Positions 25,301 to 37,128 of a stretch of 64,000 bases of DNA are shown here, piece by piece. The position numbers were made by a program, and so were the translations under genes. The notes beneath the pieces were generated by a model, which saw nothing but the letters and a program-made list of their open reading frames with translations, did no database searches and was not told the origin of the DNA. This DNA comes from Opisthorchis felineus (taxonomy: Eukaryota; Platyhelminthes; Trematoda; Opisthorchiida; Opisthorchiidae): positions 654,543 through 718,542 of the forward strand of contig SJOL01010112.1 in NCBI GenBank assembly GCA_004794785.1, in the 5' to 3' direction. The stretch's first letter is position 1; each line of letters starts with the position of its first letter.

Positions 25301-28300
25301 TACTGTTTGCTGCGAATAGATCAGTCTGATACAGAGTGATGTCGCTCACCATTGTCTATAAAAACACCAAGCATGCATACTCTGAAGTGCTGGTCAACTC
25401 TAGGCAATTGAACGTTTCGACTGTTTCAATGAATGAAGTAGTCAGAAAACTAGATCCAACCGTTGTGATTTACCCCGAAACGGTCTATCAGTTCCTATCG
25501 TTATTCGAATCTTTTACATGTGTTGCATTTCCACCGGTTACAAGTCGCGTGCTTCAAAGTGTTTGGTTGTTCAGAAACCATGAATGAGGCCTAATCCAGC
25601 TGAGCGGAGTTAGCCGTGTAAGTATTATCATGTCTTTGATGGACTTAGCTGCAAGAAACAGAGTCGGAAAAGTGGCACAGCTCCGAGGTGAGTTGTTGGA
25701 GTTCGAATTAGTTTACTTCGTGGACCGCAACTGATTGGTTGACACATTCAAAATTGCAGGAACTCACGGTCTCAAAATGGCCCACTAAACGGTTTCTCTA
25801 AGGAGCAGTATTCTTGCATACTCGCTGTACAAGTAACATTTTGGAATTTTGAGGTCAGAAAACTGGCTTTCCTCAACTTTTTCCCACATGCCACCAACTC
25901 CCTGTCGAGTTTCTGGTGTAAAATAGGTTGTCGAACTTTCGCCAGATTTCACTGCTGGAATTCGGACTGTAGTATTCAGCTATTTACCCTGTGGACGAGT
26001 TGAAATCTCACTGGATGCACCCCGTGGAGCTTCGCCTCCGAATTGGGGAAACTAGGGATAATTCCATGTGCGGGACCAAACTATTCGGTATTTAGAAAGT
26101 CGGTGCAGAACACAATTAAGTGAGAAGAACTTAATATTAATGACAAGTTGCAACGTTGCTTTAGTCACAACAGCACTGAGAAGTGTTCTCCATTATGTTA
26201 GGAATATACGGTGGCAGTTCAATCGCTCTGTGCCGGTTTATTCGCTCTGAACACTTTGTTCTGACCTGATAGCTGATGGTCAAATGCACACAAATGCGTT
26301 CCTTTCACGACTAACGTTTGTGCGGCCTACAGACCTGCGTCAAATGATACAATTCCATTCCATTCCAATTTGGATGGACAAAAAATATGGAAGGAGGAAC
26401 ATTGTTTGACGTGTTAGTAGACTATTGAGTTGAACTGAATTTTTATCACGCGCTTTCCGCTCTCAGAAAACTGGTGACCTGGATCAGGAAAAGCCAGAAT
26501 TATGGAGTTCAAATTGCGCAACAAGATGGCGAATTAACTACTTTGGCCTAACTGATGACCTGTCTCCCCAACGTTTTGTGTTGGGCCAACTGGTTGTTTC
26601 TGCGGTCATCATTGGCCCGCGGATTTACACTACTTAGAAGACGCTCAGCTCTCCTTTCTACAGTACTTTGGCCCTTCTGTTGATATTGACTTCAGTACAA
26701 CTGGATCTGAACGAGCCAGAAAATACAAACATCCGTTATGCTGGACTGAAATAGAATACTTCTAGTGACGTAGGGGTGTCACAAGCGTGAAGACTAGTGA
26801 ATTTAACCCAAGAATAACCTGTCACCTTGGCAAACACAGCTACCTGCTACAGGGATTCTCTGCTGAATAGTGTCAGTGACTTCTTCTGGAGTGGAGGTCA
26901 CTAGTCAGACGGTCAACCGAAACCCTGGTTTTATATAAAGACTGCTTTCAGCTTGCTTTTTCCTCCACCTAAACTAAGTTGAAACACAATCCTCTTAAAA
27001 CGAGAACTAAACACGAGATGCTGCAAGAATTTCAAATGTAGAGTCTTCCTATTGGAAGCAGGTATTGCGTGAGACCTCCCTTGATCATAAATCCGCCTAC
27101 GGTTGCTTCTCACTACCTCGATCAATTTTTTGGATGTTTGTTTCGTTATCATCCAGTTTATTGTCCAGCAAGAAAAATTACTTGCGATAAGGAGGTCAAT
27201 ACAGGTCACCTGGTAAGCCCATATTAGCATACAGGTCAATCGCCATACCCTTTTAGTCGAGTGCGATCCAAAAATGGGAGGGTCAACTTCCGCCACATGG
27301 TTAGGTATGACGAAATTCAGTGAGCAACATAAACCAGACGCAGCTAGGCTAAATTATCGATATTTCGGTGTTTACCGATGACTGAATTTTCAGAATGAAG
27401 AGAGCTCAGTTGATTACTGGCCAGAAATGGGGGGTAGTTATGTATGCCGGGGCATGATTTGGCAGTACCCGCCCGTGATAAGCATTTACAGAACGAATAA
27501 ACCGACTTCACCTTATGAAGCTTGAAGAGGCAGTCAAGAGCAGATTGATGCACTGCGCAAGCTGAGACCAAGGGAATAGCTCCAGAAAGCAGCAGATGAA
27601 ATGTGCAGTGACTCAATGCTTCTCCAATGGTGACCAGATTCCGGACTAAACATCATTGACGCTTTTACATCAGCTCGGCAGTAACCTTTTCGGCTGGACC
27701 GAACGACATTCGCTCCACCTTTAAAGGATGGACACACCGCATTTCCGCGCCTAAAACTCCGAGGTAATCCACTGGATTACCAACTGCAAAACTGAACCTA
27801 TACCGGGTGAATCAGCCCGAAATACTCACAGACGTTCGTAAAGTTTACTAGAAAAATTAGGCTAACCTCCTTTCGGTTAAATCTCTGCGGCATATCTCCT
27901 GATTTGTCGTACTATGCTCAGGTCGTGGAACTAAACTTCCTATGGAAAGCTCTATTGTCAAACTCATTACGCAGTGTTAGGTGTGGGCCCCGAAGATTAT
28001 CTTTGACGCCAAAATAGGTTTCGAACACCCTTCTTCACTGTATGGAGGCAGAAATAACTTTTCATGCTGACAACTCGCATGTCCCACGTCCTGAAAAGAG
28101 TTGACCACCGTTCGAAAGCAGTAGGTTCAAGATTACAAAGATTTTCTGGTTTATTTTATGTGGGGGAGGTTGGAGTGGTGAAGTTCCCCTCAGATGGAAG
28201 TCCAGAATCGGTGGAGGTCACGTCTGGAAGACCACTAATTTTGTCGTACTAGTGGTATGCGACTGCACAAACCGAATTCCGCGCCTCTCGCCCCCCCCCT

Positions 28301-31080
28301 CCCCAAAGATATATTTCGCGTTTCCCATTCAACAGTTAATTTTAGAGAGATTCGACCGACCCTGATTCTAGCCTATTCTTGCATCGCCACAAATCTCGGT
28401 GATTCATTTGTTCCTTCATGTTACAAAGCGGCGATAAAAACTGCTCTTGAATTCATAGTCATGCCTAGGAAAGACTGGTGAGTTACCGAGTTAATTTCAA
28501 CTACTTTTGTTCGATCAGAATGGTAGTCATATAGTGTATGACAGTGACTGACTGCAGAACAACAGATGAAGATATGGTCAAAGACTTCAGCAGGGGATTT
28601 GTCTCCAGCCGGTCTATTTTGACCGCACCCTTACGGGGAACCGTAAAAGACTTGCACACATTGTATGACGGATGCGGCTAACACCAACTTCTACAATTAC
28701 CCCGGATATTTTAGCAGTGGACAAAACTTGTTTTGCGGTGGTGCTCTGCTAGACGTTGTTTAACCCTACACGTTGAGTCTAAATGCACTGGTTCCTAGTC
28801 AGTTCGTAAGGGGTGAAAAACTTGTTTATTACCACGACGCCAGCCAGCAAGTAATGGAGTTAACGTAGCTGGTGCGGTCAGTACATGGTTGATTTGGACG
28901 TGAATGAGTGGAATGTTGAATAAGCATGACAGCAGATATGTTAACTCCGGCCTTCGGTAAGGCAGACTACGCACACTACTTGGTACAACTACAAGAACTA
29001 CTTATGTACTGCAGTTATATCGTTATTCCTACAGTCATCTTCAGGTGTTCCGCCCGGATAAGGCGATCGCCTGCAAAAACAAAGATATTAAACAGTAGAG
29101 TGCTTCGGTGGTTCCCCGTCAACAAACAGAAACTCTACCTTATTTATGTGTATCCTACAAGTCGCTTGGCACTTCCTAGAAGTCATCCCACGGGGAGCCA
29201 GTCAACAATGGATCACGTGACGTGAACCGCGTGAATGAAAGTTCATGATCTAACTGCTAGTTGATTAGACTATTGATCGGCCACTCCTGGCTGAACTGTA
29301 GAGGGCTCAGCTACAAACCAAAAGACCGGAAGATTGGAAACACTATAGATGCGCACTGCTCATGCTTTCCAACAAGTACGGAACAGGGGGTGGGGCAATT
29401 CAACCTCGCTTAGTTTCACTTGCAGGATTAAACCTCATTCGACATTCGCGAATTTCCTCATTGCTTGCAATAATGCTTAATGGCGGTGCATTTCTTGACC
29501 TTCTACCCTCAGAATGTTATTTCAAGACAGCGTAGCAAACATGGGGTGTAGCAAAGAATCATGACCAACAAAGGGATGTCGGAAAGTTTTGATGTTTCGC
29601 GAATATTAGTCAAAATGATGACGCTTTGGTATGGGTAACAAGAACCCAAAGCCAAGGATGTCCTTCTGAAGAGTGGGCTCTAGCGAAGCCTCCTTACATG
29701 ATGAATTCGCGCCAAAGTGGACAGTCAAACGATATGTAATTTTATTCTGCCTTTCAAAAGATATCTTCTCCGCCGAAACGGACTGAACCTCAGATCAATC
29801 ACACTATTTATTGAAGCCACGAGTTAATCAGAAAACGGAAGAAACACAATGTTTCTGTAGCTAAAACTAACGGGTCTTCCCAAGGGGTAACCAAAGGTTT
29901 CCCGGAAATCGTTGGACGCGTGAAGAAAAAAGTACCATATCAACGTAGCATTTGTTGTTGTCTCTGACAAAATCCCATGGCTGCCTAAAACGTGAAATTT
30001 TTTTAAATCGTTTGTTTCGTTTTCGATTCCGTTTATTCGATATCGCGGCTCATCCTGCTGTCGGCTTTCCTGGTGGAGTGTTCGTACGATTTTTTTAACT
30101 GTTATACTTGCGACACCCTGGTTGGCTTATTGCGCAACGCTCGATACATATTTTCAGCCCACTCCACTGAGACAGAGGGCTTTTTGTTCTGTGATTATAC
30201 GTAAAACTTTTGTAAAAATAAAGAAAGTTGATAAAGTTCTGTTGAGGTTTTTGGTGCTCACTCCTATTAACCTTTTTTGGAAATTGAAGTATTGTCTTAC
30301 GGCCGTCTTGAAGATTTGAAATTGCGATGCGCGAGGGTTGAAGTTTTTGCCGCCATAATCTGATCGTTCTGTGACCAACTAGATGGAAAGTTCGTCATGT
30401 TCATTAGACCGTGATTAAATGTATCGGCAATGCAGTTGTTATACGAGCTAACTGTCGTTTTGCGATTCCGACACTACCGGTTGACGTTCACAAAGGCAAA
30501 ATGAAGTTCCGAATAGTTATTTGAAGGCGCTGAATCAAGTTGTGAGGCTATTTGTCTTAAGTCACAAAACTAGCCATCAGAGCGACCGCTACAACGGACC
30601 AGAGAATAGCGTGGAAGAAGGCGGCCTCTCTCCAAACTATACATAATACTTACAAGTAGTTAGAATAAAAGAGTAAACGATTTTGATGTCGGCAATGCAA
30701 ATTAGGGGACTGCAGAAGAAACAAAGTTTCACGTTACATGCCCCTCATCCATTGCAACTACTGTAGGGAGAACAAGTCCTCCAGAACTAAATCTAAAAGA
30801 CCCTTAGTTCCAATTGATTCATCCTTCAAGAAGATTCACCTCAATGACAATTCATCTAGCCGCCAAACCAGATTTGCTTGTGTACTCCTAGGGTAGATAT
30901 CACTGTCACTGCCGCTACACTCTTCGTTGAGGGAAGAAATTAATTTTCCACTAAACCATTTGGGAAGTCCGCATACATAAGCCTCCGTAACTGATCATAT
31001 ACGTCTAATGTCAACTGATCCCGGAAACAACGACGAAACAGTGAATGAAAAGTCGATTTTTATCTGCATAACAATGATCA
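19365..31080. other. Long stretch without recognisable genes
   Basis: Over 11 kb with no supported exon. The longest frames (for example 26,931-27,296 minus, 121 codons, and 22,006-22,362 plus, 118 codons) have no recognisable domain and are within chance. A run of nine C at about 28,291 is the only low-complexity feature noticed. Old unrecognised repeats are likely. Confidence 0.5.
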
Positions 31081-31209
31081 TGTTTATACGTAATACACTA
31101 CTCATGAGGTTGCTGAAAACACTTCGACAGCCCACCACCGGGTTCGTCCTTCTTGGGGCCCTTGAGTCTTTCGCAAAACCAAATTGGTTTGCAAATGAGT
31201 GCATTTCGC
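31081..31209 (+). mobile_element. MITE fragment (mariner-like family of this window)
   Basis: It ends in aaattggtttgcaaatgagt then gcatttcgc, matching the right terminal repeat of the element at 33,053-33,424. Its left half (acactactcatgaggttgct... cagcccaccaccgg) is the reverse complement of an internal part of that element. It is therefore a rearranged or partly inverted copy. Confidence 0.65.
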
Positions 31210-31514
31210 TTGTGATTAAGCTTACTAATTCATCTGGTTCGCGGTCGACTCAGCTCGTTAAAATTACCACTTTGGTTATAAAATATCTCATCGTCAGTTG
31301 AGTTAATTTCATCAGTATGCAGAAGTTCCGCATTGAGTCGTTTTCTGTTGATGCTGCTTTATTGCGCACTGATGATGTTACTACGGCTGGCAGTGAAACA
31401 ACTGCAAACAGACCGCCGAGCTTAACGAGAAAAAAAACAGGCACGCTCCGTTAACACACTGGCGTGTTCCTAAGGGCGGACGCTTCCGAAAAACTTGGTG
31501 TTTTTCCTCAGGGT

Positions 31515-31675
31515 GGGGAATGGCACACACTTCGTCAGCGCGTCTGACCAAGTGAATGAAATCGTGGGATACTAGTTCAGCCAACCTGGGTTCGAACCCA
31601 ACGTAGGCGTTGTCAGACTGCAGTGAAGCATCGGTGTTGAACACTGATGTCATGCTGTCGATGATGATGATGTCG
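31515..31675 (+). repeat. Possible second SINE type with GAT-repeat tail
   Basis: A B-box-like string (gggttcgaaccca) at about 31,588 is followed by a unique body and a short gatgatgatgatg tail. RTE-type LINEs commonly end in such short repeats, so this could be a SINE moved by them. No convincing A box and only one copy seen. Confidence 0.25.
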
Positions 31676-31759
31676 TCAAACTGAGTGTCGTTCCTTTTCG
31701 GTAATTTGTGGGCATGTTACTCCAAAACTAAAGTCGTAAAAGGAATGGTTGTTCATCTA

Positions 31760-31799
31760 TCTATTTAATTAATTATTTAATTAATTATTTAATTTTTTA
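31760..31799. repeat. AT-rich microsatellite
   Basis: Tandem units of attatttaatta type, imperfect, about 40 nt. Confidence 0.85.
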
Positions 31800-32452
31800 T
31801 TTTGCCTAAAACTTATCATTTCACATCTGACTGGAGAATAGTTAAACCTTGCCAATTATAGAGAAAGGTGCGCTTTTAGCTGAAGCGTGAATTTCCTAAG
31901 TAATAAATATCGCCTATAGTGAATATTCTTAAACGACTGATGGGATGATAGAAATTCAACTGGATGGCATACTCACTCTTTACGCACTAACCTCAATATG
32001 TTTGAATAACTGTTCAAGAAGCTGAAGTCTCCTCGGACTGCCAACATCATAGAGATAACGTTGAAGTGACTGACCTCTTTCATGTTTTTAACAAAGAACA
32101 GCCCCAAAATGATATTCTTCTGGGCCACAGGTTTCAAATCGTAGGCAGCTACCTCATAAAATCAGGGTAGACTATGTAACAGACGATGGATGACATCTAG
32201 CATAAAGGGCCAGTTTTTGTTTGTACCAAGTTGTTTTCACCCTCAGAACAACCAAGAAGATTGACCAAATTGTTGGATGATGATGGAACAGCAATTCAGT
32301 GGGTTAAATCGGAAACAATCTGCTTCAAACTGCTGCGTCATTTGGTCATATGACCTAACCTAAAGGCAAGACTTCCCAAAGATTAAAAATTTAGTTCATC
32401 CATATCAGTTTTGTTAAAGCACAGAGAATATAATTACGATGTACTAACTTTG
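31800..32452. other. No recognisable feature
   Basis: Nothing supported between the AT microsatellite and the SINE. Confidence 0.5.
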
Positions 32453-32640
32453 GGTGTCGAGATAGCTCAGTTGATAAGGCACCAGATTACGGACCGGAAG
32501 GTACGTGGTTCGAACCGGCCTCAGCATCTCAACCGCTGCTGTCTAGCCTTGGGCAACCTGGGAGTATCCCAGACCTCACGACTCTTTCAGTTGGCGTGGC
32601 AGCTAGGCACCGAAAGGGTGCTACAGCTGAATGACTTCAT
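32453..32640 (+). mobile_element. tRNA-derived SINE
   Basis: A complete-looking copy: gagatagctcagttgataag (A box), ggttcgaacc (B box), then cttgggcaacctgggagtat, tggcagctaggcacc, and a 3' block ctacagctgaatgac. Plus orientation by its tRNA-like head. Confidence 0.9.
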
Positions 32641-33052
32641 TTGATGCTAACTTTCCGTTCACTGTCGACAGCATGCAGAGATAAAGCATGCACACAAAAA
32701 CCAAGGTTGTAATGCTAATAACCGACACCTAATAGTTGCACAAAAGGTCTCATATAATCAGTATCGTGATAAACCCAGCATCTTTTGCACAAACAATGCC
32801 GCTTCCTAATCAATGTCGATCCGATTATTTCTAATGAATTGGGATTCAACTTCCGCTGTAATAATAGAACATAACTGGTAGGACCTAGTTGTCTAATAAT
32901 CGAGGACTGTGGGATGTGGTTTGTTCTGTGACCTGGATGTGACATCACTGGAGGCACCCTTGAAGGTTTTTTGTTCGCATGATTCCGATGATGGCGATCT
33001 ACCCGTCGCCACAGATGCATTTTATCTGGTAGACAAGGCGAATGGCGAAATT
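32641..33052. other. No recognisable feature
   Basis: Spacer between a SINE and a MITE; nothing else recognised. Confidence 0.5.
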
Positions 33053-33424
33053 AGCGAAATACACTCACTTGCATGCCAATTTGGATTTGACGGCAGACCC
33101 ACCTGGAACCCAGTTGAATCGCGCAATTTGGGTTCAAGTAGAACATAAGGTTGAGGGAAACACGGGGACTGTGTCTACCTGATGAGCTCACACTGGAAAC
33201 GCATAACCGGTCGTGGGCTGTCGAAGAGTTTCCAACAACCTAATGAGTAGTGTATTGTGTCCATATATGTATCGCGATATCTCGAATATCGTGCCAACTG
33301 AAACATGAGGCGGTCTGGTGCGGCACATTCAGTTTCTTAAAACATCGCCAACGAGAGATTCAGCTGGGTTCTCGGTGAGTCTCCCGTCAAAACCAAATTG
33401 GTAGGCAAATGAGTGTATTTCGCT
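33053..33424. mobile_element. MITE with about 45-nt terminal inverted repeats and TA ends
   Basis: The left end (gcgaaatacactcacttgca, then tgccaatttggatttgacgg) is the inverse of the right end (gagtctcccgtcaaaaccaa, then attggtaggcaaatgagtgt ending atttcgc). Both ends are flanked by TA, the target duplication of Tc1/mariner transposons. The 0.37-kb interior has no coding capacity. Related pieces lie at 31,081, 44,347 and 59,812. Confidence 0.85.
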
Positions 33425-34902
33425 AGTAAAAAAGTAATTTTCTAAGCCGAAAGGGGCCTGGAACCAATCAAGAAATTGTCGTCTCCGTTTACCGTCATTT
33501 TCCAGTGCAATCCCCTTGGTGGTGTGCGCGAGACAAAATTGGTCAGCAGAAAAAACGCGCTCTAGGGCCCAGAATAAATTGCGTTTGATCGTACTGGTTA
33601 CCAAATGACACAGACTGTAGACACAATATTTTTTCTGTTTTACTCCCTGAACTGAGGGGAGGTATGTGTTTTTCTCCCGGATTAGCCTAAATCACCATGG
33701 AGGTTTCGGGATGACCACGTTCTGATAAGGTAATCCTGTGAAACCCTTCCTCGATTGCCACCTATACGTCCAGCCCTGTTAAACAAGTTTCCTAAAACAG
33801 ACTACGCTCAAACGACCATTGTGATTCTGGACAACCGCGAATACTGGTCACTTCAAATAGCTGACCGTTGTATATTGAAAGGCCACTCCTTCAAAGATGA
33901 CCATTATCAGTGCTCCGGGGCACAAAATGCTATCCAAACAAAGACCAGGTCGCGGAATTCGTAAGCAGGGCTTTGATGTATTACTACGCGAATTAGATAT
34001 CTGAATGCTCCAATGAATACAACACTACTTCATATAGGATACAATTATTACAGTTCTCTCCCTCCGCAAAGACAAACGTTCGAACTAGGCCACTTACGGT
34101 TAGCCTTCTCTGGGTTCTTCGAACGGCTAGGTCACTCCTGGAAGATAAAGTATTGAAAGAGGTCTTTTCGAACAGTCCTCAGTGTTGGAACAGCTTTACT
34201 ACATCTTCCAGCACTTGGAGGTCCACTTAACATATCGAACAGATGTGACCCTCTTCAAAGGTTTTGTACCTTCAACGGGACATAAGTGTACGCTTATCCT
34301 GTCTCGAAAGACCACTTCAGAAAAACTACTGAAAACGGTTTCTTGCTATTTGTTCTCTTCCTGGGGGTGGATATTTTACTACTGAACTACACCTCACAGG
34401 TCAAACACGGTGTTGGTTACATTGGTCTCTTCTGAGGTTGTTCCTTCCAGTAATAAACAGATGAAATGTTACAACTATAATATCAGCCCCGGGAGATCGC
34501 TGTAACGCATATGACTGTGGAGTGCAATATCGCTTGATGGTGTCACACCATGCACCCGTGTCATCACCTGTCAGATATTTAATATAATTGTGCGGCTTTA
34601 GCAGAAACTTAGTTTCGGTACTGTTATCCCGCTGTGTGCAGAGCTTCCGCAGAGAGAAAATACTCACAACGAGATCAGACTCAGACGAGAGTAAGCGTCT
34701 TATAAGGTATTTGCTCCCTAAGGAAGACTTCTGAACTTTGCCGTGGTGACGGTGTCTGGGGATGATAAGGTTCATCCCTTTAAGGAGGAGCTTGTTATAT
34801 TGCAGATGTTATAGAGGAGAATCAAGATATTCGTGGACTAGCTTCATTTTCGAAATTTCCGGGTATGTACTTTATTGTTCGCTTGAACGGTCGATAGAGC
34901 TG
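33425..34902. other. No recognisable feature
   Basis: A 124-codon minus frame at 34,401-34,775 has no recognisable family. Nothing else noted. Confidence 0.5.
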
Positions 34903-35075
34903 AGCTCGAGACAGCTCAGTGATGAAGGAGCGAACTTATTGACCGGAAGGTCAGTGGTTCGAACCCAACTCCTGCATCTCGACTGCTCCTGCCTAGGCTT
35001 GGGTAACCTGACGTTATCTAAGCCCTCGTGCTTCCCTCGGGTGACATGGCAACTAGGCACCGATAGAGGATGGTG
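34903..35075 (+). mobile_element. tRNA-derived SINE
   Basis: Head gctcgagacagctcagtgat and B box gtggttcgaaccc, followed by cttgggtaacctgacgttat and tggcaactaggcaccgatag. Plus orientation, same family as the copy at 32,453. Confidence 0.9.
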
Positions 35076-37045
35076 CCCCCCCAGGAGAATCTGTCCCTTC
35101 AACTAATACCAGTTGGACTGATCCCCGTAAGTGGTTTTTGTTCACTAGGAGTACTGTACTTCAGTTTGTTCGCTGCTGGATCATCCACCACCACCAAACC
35201 GTTTATAATCTTTTCCTGTGAATTTAAACCGCTTGTTTTATTTGTTCTTGATTCTCATGTATTCAACAAAGAATCTAAAGTTGGTGCTCCTAGTTGTAAT
35301 GAGGTCACACAAGAAATCAACCTTCTTGCGGAGGTATATGCCCGTAAACGGAGTGCTCACATCTGGAATGGAATGGCTATCACTTTGTCTGTCCACTTGA
35401 ATGAAACTTCTGACTAACAGGACAACAGATTCCGATCTCGACAGTTCACATTGCACATTATCACCTAACGCTGTATAGTCTCTGTTGTACGATAGGTTCA
35501 ACATCTGCCCATCTACTTTACAAGTAATCCGTTCAGTATCAAAGTTAAATCATTGTTAAGGAAACATTATCCGAGTGAAAACGATTACCACAGGCGTCCG
35601 TTTGGTCGATATAGCTACACATTTAGCCTGCAATTTAATCCACCAACCTATCTACTCGGATATAGCTGAGTACACACCTATGTCAATCCTCACTTTTAGT
35701 GACTTGAGAAGCTGGTGTGAGGAGCAGTAACGTCCCCTGAGAAGCGTCTACCCTTAACAGCAGAACACATATGGGAGTCCAAGTGTCGAGCTATGACTGC
35801 CTGAATGGTCAAGCACAAAATCATTTGAAAAATAACGCATTTGGAGAAATTCCGAGCCGATAAGCCCTCAGTAATGCGTGATACCGAGACAGTAAAGCCA
35901 CGAGAACGTACGCTCCTTCCCCGTAAACCTTATTTCCATTTATCAAGACATGGAATTATTTGTAAACAAAAATCCGGTACGTGAGGTTTCCCATCGCATC
36001 CTGCGAAGAAAACAAATTTCACCACGTCTCTAGCCTCGCTGAAATCCGCTCGATAAGCAGGAGAAGAAGTAATTCAAACATTTTGCGTAGATTCCTCGCT
36101 AATCGTTTTTTCGGTAGACTACTGGGAATAGTGCCCTAAGCGGGGAGAATAAAGACGACCCCACAAACTGACGATTAGGATTTTTCAGGGCACAAACAGA
36201 CTGGCTGGACACCGGAAGTTCCGAGTTGGTACATATTGCGCATGCATATAGTACAACTCCTAACAAACTTTTGGAATTAATCAAGTCATGCGTGGTTCGA
36301 ATGGGCCTTAGTACACGATCCCGTATTTCCCTTCCTCTGGTCGATGAGTTGAACCTCAGGTGTACAGGTGGTACTCGTATGGATCAACGCGTTCCGCCTA
36401 AGAGAGAGTAAACATTGGGAGGCAGATAAGTCTGCGCAATGCAAGACTGCGCGTGTGAATCATAGACCAATCAGCAGGACATAAAGCACTCTGGTCCAAC
36501 ACAGCATTCGTCCCCACCCACAGATCGATCACAGCTATAGTCACAATTCGTCTACTGATCGATATGCACACAAGTGGACGCGCAAGAAGAACCTGGAAAG
36601 CCGAAACGAACAATATTTGTGTGTATAAGGGAAAATTATTTTGTCCACAACTGTCGTGATCGGGATCTATCAGCAGCACATGGACGAAACAGGACTAACT
36701 GAATGGGATGAACAAAAGACCAGCACCAACAAAGCTTGTCTGCTGACCATTGGAAGGCACTGTTCAAATGACGTAACTCAGTAGTCATACTGAGTGCACA
36801 ACAAATTTGCAGCTCATGTGGATGAAAAACACACATGACGAAAGGAAAACAACCCGAAGAAGAGCAGCAAATCGGTGAAGTACGAATGGAGCACAATGAA
36901 AGGTGTGATACGACGTTGGCAAGGGGACAAATGAAGCGAGAAATACATAGGATAGCAGAAACGAGGCAGAGAAGTATAACTTCCTTCGCTTTTTTCACGT
37001 TCATCAAAGGAACAAGGAGCTGACTGAAAGAAGGCACTATGTCGT
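35076..37045. other. Presumed 3' UTR and downstream flank of tropomyosin
   Basis: The tropomyosin stop is at 37,046, so the minus-strand 3' UTR must begin here and run to lower coordinates. I found no clear minus-strand AATAAA near the stop, so its end is unknown. No other gene recognised. Confidence 0.4.
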
Positions 37046-37128
37046 CTAATTTCCGGTAAGCTCGGCGTAGGTGGAATCCAGCTCCTCGCTGAGCGCTTTG
37101 TATTTTTCCTTCTCCGCAACAAGTTCGT
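37046..37128 (-). CDS. TPM: Tropomyosin last exon 9, canonical (distal)
   Basis: After a ctctttcag acceptor, 83 nt encode [20 protein letters not shown] and YAELTGN, then TAG. This is the ordinary C-terminus of animal tropomyosin (DEL..EKE.YK.LSEELD.T..EL). It joins exon 8 with the Asp258 codon split G|AC. A different frame stays open across this exon and on into the presumed 3' UTR, to 36,636, but that is probably chance. Confidence 0.97.

Noticed and set aside
26931..27296. Minus-strand frame of 121 codons.
   Set aside because: Composition and length fit chance; no domain or motif.
34401..34775. Minus-strand frame of 124 codons.
   Set aside because: No recognisable domain and no repeat match; left as unexplained.
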